A stretch of DNA of 64,000 bases from positions 32,332,485 through 32,396,484 of the forward strand of contig CM056725.1 of assembly GCA_029844215.1 (NCBI GenBank). The letters are read 5' to 3'. Below the pieces are notes generated by a model that searched no databases, was not told the DNA's origin, and saw only the letters and a program-made list of their open reading frames with translations. Positions 58,063 to 64,000 of the stretch are shown here, piece after piece. Made by a program: the position numbers and the translations under genes. Origin of the DNA: Przewalskia tangutica. Lineage: Eukaryota > Streptophyta > Magnoliopsida > Solanales > Solanaceae. The number at the start of each line of letters is the position of its first letter. Positions within the stretch are counted from its first letter, which is position 1.

Positions 58063-58979
58063 ATTGCTTAATGATACTGCGGGCGGATGGTCCTGCTTTG
58101 ATCGTGAGCTTTTCCTACTTTATATTGTAAGTATACCCCTATTTACTCTCATTGTTAGTAAGGCACAGTGTACTGTTAATTGAGTTATCATACATGTCTC
58201 CAGTTGTACACGCTTGATATTAGTGTGACTTAATCGCGTCCCAGATTGGGCCGGGTAGTAAATGTGCCCTCCTTTAAGGGCCGGATTATACGTATGAAAG
58301 ATAAGTAGGTTATATAGAAATGAACTTAATGATTTTTCCTAATCATGTGCGTAAGAATGTGGCTATAACCTTTATGGAAAATGGGAAAAGATATTGATGT
58401 GAAATTAAGTTCATAAGTGGTAATGACACGGCAGGATCTGGTATGTATTTTTTTTATACTTGTCCTTGTCATTCTTTTGTACAGTTATGATTTGTTTACT
58501 GTACGTTATTTCTGTTCCATATTAAATTTTTGTTATGCTTGACCCCTGGGGCTGCATTCATGCCCGCAGGTTTTAAGGTACCCAGGTTGGTGATCCTTGC
58601 TCTTAGGATCTTGGTTCAGTCTTTGAGAGAAAGCTCCATTTGCTCCGGAGGCTTAGCTCTTGGTACGGTTTTCCCTAAGGTAGTAGATTCATGTATATTC
58701 AGGGGTATGGCGGGGCCTGTCCATCACGATTGTTATGTTAAAAACTCTTAGAGTGCGTAGTCACATATTGTGGGTCAGTTTGTAAAGGAAAGGAGGCAAC
58801 TGCTTCGGTTGTATATATTATGTCCAGGAAGGTAGCCCTATCGGCTAACCTGTTATTTTACTTCTGTTGTTTATTTTTAAAGTTTCATGTATGTTCCGCT
58901 GATTTTCTCTGATGTATACCTGTAAGGGTGCCCAGGTAGGGCACCGGTCGCGGGCCCGGGGTCGGGTCGTGACAGCCAT

Positions 58980-59022
58980 GTAACGAGAGACTGTGCTTAT
59001 AGGAGGGGTACAGGCAGAATGA
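58980..59022 (+). pseudogene. gag: A3 gag, last codons after S2
   Basis: GTAACGAGAGACTGTGC encodes the end of the second zinc knuckle (RDC) and continues to a TGA at the same place as the A2 stop, which confirms that S2 split one gag. Confidence 0.85.
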
Positions 59023-59569
59023 CGCAGCGACTGCCGGTCGATGGCGGGTTCATCGCGCCTGCTATGCGCCCTGCAGGGCAGGCCTATGATTAGAGTGAAG
59101 CGGTAGATACAGGTATATCCTTAACCCTCTAGAGATTTGTATGCGTGATATGATGATCTTATTATTGTGAGCCTTGGAATATTATACGTGGGGACCTTAG
59201 AGGCAAGGCCATCTTGGGTAAAAGATTTATTTTATGCTTGACCTTTATCGGAGTGCATAGTATACGTGCGATATATCTGTGTGATAAGTCCCTAAGTAGT
59301 GGAAAATGTAAGAGGGTAGTTGAGCTAAGAAGACCACTAAGTTTTCGTGACTCGATGGTGAGATTGTTCCGGATCGGGAAACAAGAGCTTGGCGCGATAA
59401 ATGGGTCGGGTAGAGGCCAGATTGTGGGTCAACTCGCAGCCCGGTTTGAAGTAAGGAAAAATTGTGGTGGTCCCGCATTGTGATAGGGTCACGAGGGTGT
59501 TAGGCCCAAGTTTAGTTAACCATCGTACGAGTTCGCGGATGCGTTCGACCAGTAGTCGGGCCGATGAGG
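59023..59569 (+). repeat. A3 post-gag noncoding region with island
   Basis: The island copy at 59160-59569 is very close to A2 and B. No long ORF. Confidence 0.7.
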
Positions 59570-59650
59570 TCAGCCCATCTTGTCTTTCAGTCAGAACTGT
59601 TTACTCGGCAGAGGGTTATGCGAGATGTTATATAACAGGAAGGTGGTAAG
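59570..59650 (+). pseudogene. A3 integrase scrap
   Basis: About 25 codons reading SPSCLSVRTVYSAEGYARCY, a match to the start of the integrase core as in M4 and A2. It then jumps to the 3' noncoding end, so A3 has lost more integrase than A2 or B. Confidence 0.65.
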
Positions 59651-59848
59651 ATTTATTTAGGAAGTGTTCGAGTGTACGAGGAGGGTACGACGAGTAAGAG
59701 AATAGGAGTGATCATTACTTTTGTGATGATAGAGGTGATTCCTTGTGGACTTGGATTTAAGTATTTGCGCGTGTTGTATTGTGGCCATGTGTGGCATTTG
59801 CAAACTGTTTAAGTTATGAGGAACTTTATCGTTATCTGTCTTGAGAAG

Positions 59849-59884
59849 GAACATTCAGGACGAATGTTTCTAAGGAGGGGAGAA
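59849..59884 (+). promoter_or_regulatory. A3 stem-loop plus polypurine tract
   Basis: GAACATTC / GAATGTTTC inverted repeat, then AAGGAGGGGAGAA directly before TGTTATACCCC at 59885. The 150 bases before it are almost identical to A2. Confidence 0.85.
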
Positions 59885-60702
59885 TGTTATACCCCGTATT
59901 TCCAGAGTATGTATGTGAGGACGTACGTACATTTGTACAAACCCTAATTAGGTTAAGAATGAAATTATGAACTTTCGACGGAAAAGATTCCGAACCTTGT
60001 GAAGGAAATTCTACGTTTTTAATATTTTAACCGATTACGGATTTTTCCGAGAGACGGAATATTTTGGACCATTAGGAGGGCGACATGTGTCACCCTTAGG
60101 TGGCACATGTTGGACGAAAATGGAGGGCTTGTGGACAAGTCAAATGGTCAAGTCTTGCAAAGTTTTTTTTTTGGGTTAGTGGGGGTAGGTAGGTGGGACG
60201 GTTTTCTTGAGTTAGTGGGAGGCAACATGGCTCTTTGTTGTGGGGGACATATGTCCCAATGTTGTGGTGGACATATGTCCCAAGGTTATGGTGGACACTT
60301 GGTTGGAAGACCTCTTTCTTCACATGGATCCAAATCTATACCATCCATTTGTTTTAATCTAGACCATTGGTGGTTCTATAAATACCCCTCAAGTGCAAGA
60401 CTAAATCTTCATCCCTTAAACATTTTCCAAGTCTCAAAATCCCTCTCCCCCTCTTGAAAGCTCTCGTCCAAACCCCCCCTCCCCCTTTGTGAAGCCCTCG
60501 GCCGAAACACCCCCTCCCCCCTTCCTAGTTGTTCTTGTCGAAATACCCCCCCCCCCCCTTGGTTGAAAATATTCTCCAAGTATTGTTATTATTCCAAAAT
60601 ACCTTAGCCCAAATACCTTGTAGTATTCCAAAGTTACCTCTATACTAAAAGCCCGGAAAATACTACTATACTTCCTTTAGTCACTAAACGAAACCCTAGG
60701 TA
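59885..60702 (+). repeat. A3 3' LTR, first 818 bases
   Basis: Almost identical to the start of the A3 5' LTR, with palindrome at 60076-60097, doubled CATATG palindromes at about 60247-60285 and TATAAATA at 60377-60384. It ends at ACGAAACCCTAGG and changes to inverted LTR sequence within about 15 bases. Confidence 0.9.
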
Positions 60703-60717
60703 AATAATTGGAGCGTA

Positions 60718-61708
60718 ATCTCCAATTACAATAGAAGGACAAGATATTTACCTCGACAAGCCCAAAATTATCCAAGATAAATGTCGATCCTAAGCAAGGT
60801 TTAGCTCCTATTCTGCACGCTCCGATAGTTCCAAGAAACCCTTAGAAGTTCCCAAACAACTTCTACTTAATACTTCAACCAACTATGAAGATTTTCCTTA
60901 GGGTTTCGTTTTTTGACTAATGGATATAAGGTAGTATTTCTGGGCTTTTAGTATAGAGGTGACTTTGGAATACTACAAGGTATTTGGCTAAGGTATTTTG
61001 GGATAGTAACAATACTTGGAGAATATTTTTTCTACCAGGGGGGGGGGGGGGGTTGGGACGAAACTACAAGGAAGAGGGGGAAGGGGGGTGTTTCGGACGA
61101 AACACTAGGCAAAGGGGGAAGAGGACTTGGACGAGAATACTACTAGAGGGGGAGGGATTTTTGGAGACTTGGAAAATGTTTTTGTGGATGAAGTAGTCTT
61201 GCACAAGAGGGGGGTATTTATAGAACCACCAAGGGCCAAGATTAACACAAATGAAGGGTGTAGATTAGATAACTTGTGTGAGTGGAGTCTTCCACCAAGT
61301 GTCCACCACAACCTTGGGACATATGTCTACCACAACATTGGGACATATGTCCCCCACAACAATGAGCTATGTGGCCTCCCACTTGCTCAAGAAAACCGTC
61401 CACTAAACCTACCCCCACTAACCCAAAAATATCTTGCAAGACTTGACCAATTGACTTGTCCACTAGGCCCCCATTTCGTCCAACCCATGCCAACTAAGGG
61501 TGACACATGTCTCCCTCCTATTGGTCCAAAATATTTCGTCTCTCGGAAAAATCCGTAATCGGTTAAAATAATAAAAACGTAGAGTTTCCTTCACAAGGTT
61601 CGGAATCTTTTCTGTTGAAAGTTCACAAGTTCATTCTTAACCTAATTAGGGCTTGAATAATCGTACGTACGCCCTCGCATACATACTCTGGAAGTACGGG
61701 GTATAACA
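60718..61708 (-). repeat. Inverted LTR fragment facing A3 3' LTR
   Basis: On the minus strand it starts TGTTATACCCCGTACTTCC at 61708 and matches the first ~990 bases of the A2/A3 LTR family, including palindrome (61517-61496), doubled CATATG palindromes and TATAAATA at 61222-61215. It contains a run of 15 G at 61038-61052. It is the 3' LTR of a minus-strand element because a polypurine tract lies immediately to its right. Confidence 0.88.
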
Positions 61709-61745
61709 TTCTCCCCTCATTAGAAACATTCATCCCGAATGTTCC
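61709..61745 (-). promoter_or_regulatory. Polypurine tract and stem-loop, minus element
   Basis: On the minus strand TAATGAGGGGAGAA precedes the LTR, with GGAACATTCGGGATGAATGT forming the usual stem-loop upstream (61745-61723). Confidence 0.8.
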
Positions 61746-61822
61746 TTCTCAAGGCAGATAACGATAAAGTTCCTCATAACGTAAACAGTTTGCAAATGTC
61801 ACACATGGCCACAATACAGCAC

Positions 61823-62373
61823 TTAAGTACATATGAAAATTAAAATCAGTAAGTAGGAAAGTGAGTTACCTGGAGGTGTGGGGAATAAGTGAGGATACCT
61901 CTGCCTCATGTCCTCCTCTGCTTCCCATGTCATCTCCTCCCTGTTCTCGTTCCGCCATAAGACCTTGACGGAAGCCACATCCTTCGTCCGCAGCCGCCTA
62001 ACCTGACGATCGAGTATCGCTATGGGACTCTCCTCATATGATAACCCCTCGGTCACCTGGACATCGTCAATCGGGTGTACCCTAGATGGATCCCCGATAC
62101 ATCTCCTCAGCATAGAAACATGAAAAACCGGATGCACTGCCTCCAGATCGGACGGCAGATCCAACTCATAGGCAACCTTGCCTACCCTGCGGACAATCTG
62201 ATAAGGCCCAATGTACCTTGGGTTGAGCTTCCCTTTCCTCCCAAATCTCATCACACCCTTCATGGGTGACACCTTCAGGAAAACCCAATCATCAACCTCA
62301 AACTCCAAATGCCGACGACGATGATCTGCATACGACATCTGTCGACTCTGAGTTGTCAGTAACCGCTCCTGAA
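61823..62373 (-). pseudogene. pol: Integrase C-terminus with chromodomain, intact frame
   Basis: The best preserved pol fragment in the window. One minus-strand frame is open from the junction at about 62373 to the stop at 61823; the first Met (62338) gives 171 residues. It reads SRQMSYADHRRRHLEFEVDD (end of the integrase helix), WVFLKVSPMKG, the GPY/F module (RYIGPYQIVRRVGKVAYELD), HPVFHVSMLRRCIGDPS, then a chromodomain-like tail with SPIAILDRQVRRLR, VKVLWRN and MTWEAEEDMRQRYPHLF. In chromoviruses this tail is thought to guide integration to chromatin. It lacks the catalytic core and is cut at the 62373 breakpoint. Unlike the other relics it shows no frame break, so it comes from a younger or once autonomous element. 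Confidence 0.88.
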
Positions 62374-63044
62374 CCTTAGAATATTACAGTTGAGACCTTA
62401 GGTGTAAGGCCGTCTTGAGTAAAGGATTTTGCAGAAGATCCTTGTCGGAGTGCATTATATGCATAGGGTGTATTAGTGTGATAATTCCATGGGTAGTGTA
62501 AGATGAAAGTGGTAGCTTTCAGGACTTGTATAGGTAGGGTTGTTCCGGATCGGGGAACGAGAGAGGTTGGGGTCAGTTCGAGGTGGTCCCGCCAGGTGGT
62601 AGGATCACGAGGGTGCGAGGCCCAAGTTTAGGTAACCCTCGTATGAGTTCGTGGATGTGTTCGACTAGAATCGGATCGTGAAGGCCGGGAATGGCCTTAG
62701 AGGAAATTGAAGCAGTAACTGAAGTGTGGAACATGTATTAGAAAGAGTTCAGGTGTGCGAGAAGGGTACGACGAGTAAGAAAAGAAGCGGACGCGTAATA
62801 TGAAAACGGAAGTGATCATTTCTTTTATGAAGTGAAGATGTGAAGGGAGTATCCTTTAGACCTTGGGTGTGAGATTTTTGTGATATTAGAGGTGGTTCCT
62901 CGTTGGCTCGGATTTGTATGTTATACTATGGCCATTGATGGCATGATTGGATTCGTAAGTATAGTAGTGAAGACTATACCGGCGCATGTGTGTTTGGAGA
63001 CTTAGAAGGAACATTCGGGACGAATGTTTCTAAGGGGGGAAGAA
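62374..63044 (+). repeat. 3' interior of another plus element, with island
   Basis: Begins CCTTAGAATATTACAGTTGAG, inside the conserved island (to about 62690), then a 3' noncoding stretch, the stem-loop at 63009-63030 and the tract AAGGGGGGAAGAA before the LTR. No ORF. The sequence to its left is minus-oriented, so 62373/62374 is a rearrangement breakpoint. Confidence 0.75.
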
Positions 63045-64000
63045 TGTTATACCCCGTAGTTCCAGGGTATATATGTGAGGATGTGCGTACGAGAATACGA
63101 CAAAAATTTTGTAAAGAAAGGAAGATGTGATTTTTCGACGGAAAAGTTTCCGGTTTTTGTAAAGGAAAAAGGTTCGTTAATGGGAATTGGATTCCCAGAT
63201 TTGGTATTTGGACTTCTTGGATTATATTAGAATTTTGGGATTTTATTTTCAGAAATGGTCACGTGGGGCCCACGGGAGAAATTTACGGTTTTGTGGGGCC
63301 CGCTTTGTTTTTGAGATTTTCGGTATTTTGGATATTTTCGGAAGACGAAATATTTTGGACGAGTAAGGGGGCGACACGTGTCACCCCCTTGAGTGGCCAT
63401 GTGGGCCGAAATTGGTGGGACAAGTGGCTAGCCACTTGTCCCCTTGGCCGAATGGCCATGACACTTGGAAGCCTAAATCGTTGGCCATGTGGTGTGGTGG
63501 GACCCACACACACATGGCCCAATCTTGACCATACACTTACATTGATCTTGGCCCTTGATTCTTCTACAAATACCCCCTTAGCTTGAAGCATAATTTCATC
63601 CCTCACATGAATACATTCCAAAGCAAATACTCCCTCCCCTTTGAAGTGTTTTCGTCCCTCCCCCCCTCTTGTGTAGAAAATACCTTGTGTATTGTTGTAT
63701 AATCCCAAATACCTTGGCCTAGTATCCCTAGTAGTATTCCAAAGTTGTTTTAATACTAGGAGCCCGGAAATGCTACTTTATTCCAATAGTCGCAAAATGA
63801 AACCCTAGAAAACCTTCATAAGCTTGGTTGAAGTGTTAAGAGAAGTTGTTTAGAAACTTCTAAGGGTCGCTTGGAGCGGGTTGGAGCATAAGGAATTGGA
63901 GCTAAGCGTTGCTCAGGATCGACATATAATCTTGGATAATTTTGGGCTTATCGAGGTAATAATTTACGCCCCTATCAGAATTGGATATTACATGTTGTAG
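63045..64000 (+). repeat. 3' LTR, cut by window edge
   Basis: Starts TGTTATACCCCGTAGTTCC after a PPT. It is in the same family as L1 and S1. It has the palindrome with CACGTG core near 63366-63390 and a variant TATA box TACAAATA at 63565-63572. It runs off the right edge. Confidence 0.88.

Larger units (their letters stand above)
44959..58974 (+). mobile_element. S2: solo LTR, split by M4 (3991 bp of LTR)
   Basis: LTR parts 44959-46851 and 56877-58974. Starts TGTTACACCCCGTATTTACAGG and ends GGGTCGTGACA. It is flanked by GCCAT at 44954-44958 and 58975-58979, a perfect TSD inside the A3 zinc-knuckle codons. No interior of its own is present, so it is a solo LTR. It belongs to the same group as M1, M2 and M4. 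A run of 12 C at 45110-45121 sits in the palindrome region. The TATA-like TATATAATA is at about 45305. Confidence 0.9.
56877..58974 (+). repeat. S2 solo LTR, second part
   Basis: Resumes the S2 LTR after M4. It contains a ~50-bp triple repeat with GTACTTTGGCTTG and GAGAATTA (57291-57425), the 55-bp array (57815-58062) and the hairpin module (58552-58654), and ends GGGTCGTGACA at 58974. Confidence 0.9.
26837..60702 (+). mobile_element. A3: non-autonomous element carrying nested insertions
   Basis: 5' LTR 26837-30352 plus 43392-43662 (about 3.8 kb), interior 43663-44958 plus 58980-59884 (about 2.2 kb), 3' LTR from 59885 cut at about 60702. The 5' LTR was split by B and the gag by solo LTR S2, each with a clean 5-bp TSD, so the parts can be joined with confidence. 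The right end is lost in an inversion-like junction, so its own TSD cannot be checked. Confidence 0.85.

Noticed and set aside
1..64000. Host genes, tRNA or rRNA genes
   Set aside because: All stretches could be assigned to LTRs, element interiors or repeats; I saw no plausible exon structure, tRNA cloverleaf or rRNA sequence. tRNA-like TGGTATCAGAGC matches are PBS sites.

Overview
The window is a stretch of plant nuclear DNA made, as far as I can read it, entirely of LTR retrotransposons inserted into one another. I found no host gene, tRNA, rRNA or CRISPR array. The elements are Ty3/gypsy. They carry a CCHC zinc-knuckle gag, scraps of RNase H and integrase in the Ty3/gypsy order, a chromodomain-type integrase tail, a primer-binding site (PBS) for initiator tRNA-Met (TGGTATCAGAGC or a one-base variant) four bases after the LTR, purine-rich tracts (PPT) before the 3' LTR, LTRs running TG...CA, and 5-bp target site duplications (TSDs). 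The protein relics resemble chromovirus-like elements common in eudicots. My guess is an asterid, but nothing in the sequence proves the species.

Layout, left part. A minus-strand LTR (L1, 1-546) interrupts the gag of minus element M1, whose 5' LTR is 1276-4531. M1 sits in the leader of minus element M2, whose 5' LTR (4824-5773 plus 15169-18352) is split by plus element A1 (5774-15168: LTR, relic interior, LTR). M2 sits at the gag/protease border of minus element M3 (18353-20591).

Layout, right part. Plus element A2 starts at 20592 (5' LTR, gag, integrase relic) and its 3' LTR is cut at 26836 by plus element A3 (26837-60702). The 5' LTR of A3 is split by plus element B (30353-43386, TSD GTTTC), whose own 5' LTR is split by a minus-strand solo LTR S1 (32242-35742, TSD ATCCT). 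The gag of A3 is split by a plus-strand solo LTR S2 (44959-58974, TSD GCCAT), which in turn is split by minus element M4 (46852-56871, TSD GGTTA, two LTRs of 3052 bp). The A3 3' LTR is cut at about 60702 and faces an inverted LTR plus integrase end (60718-62373). A further plus element end and its LTR (62374-64000) close the window.

How it works together. LTRs are 3.2-4 kb, longer than the interiors of A1, A2, A3 and B (2.2-2.7 kb), which keep gag and at most an integrase scrap but no reverse transcriptase. They look like a non-autonomous family that would need enzymes supplied by related full elements. Several short RNA-like structures recur in copies that otherwise differ: a leader stem-loop with a self-complementary GTGCAC loop, three consecutive hairpins near the LTR 3' end, a stem-loop touching the PPT, and a palindrome upstream of the TATA box. 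These are the most interesting signals here. Many small indels cluster at CAG/CTG/CCNGG sites and homopolymers and look like consensus errors, so reading-frame breaks in GC-rich parts should not be over-interpreted.
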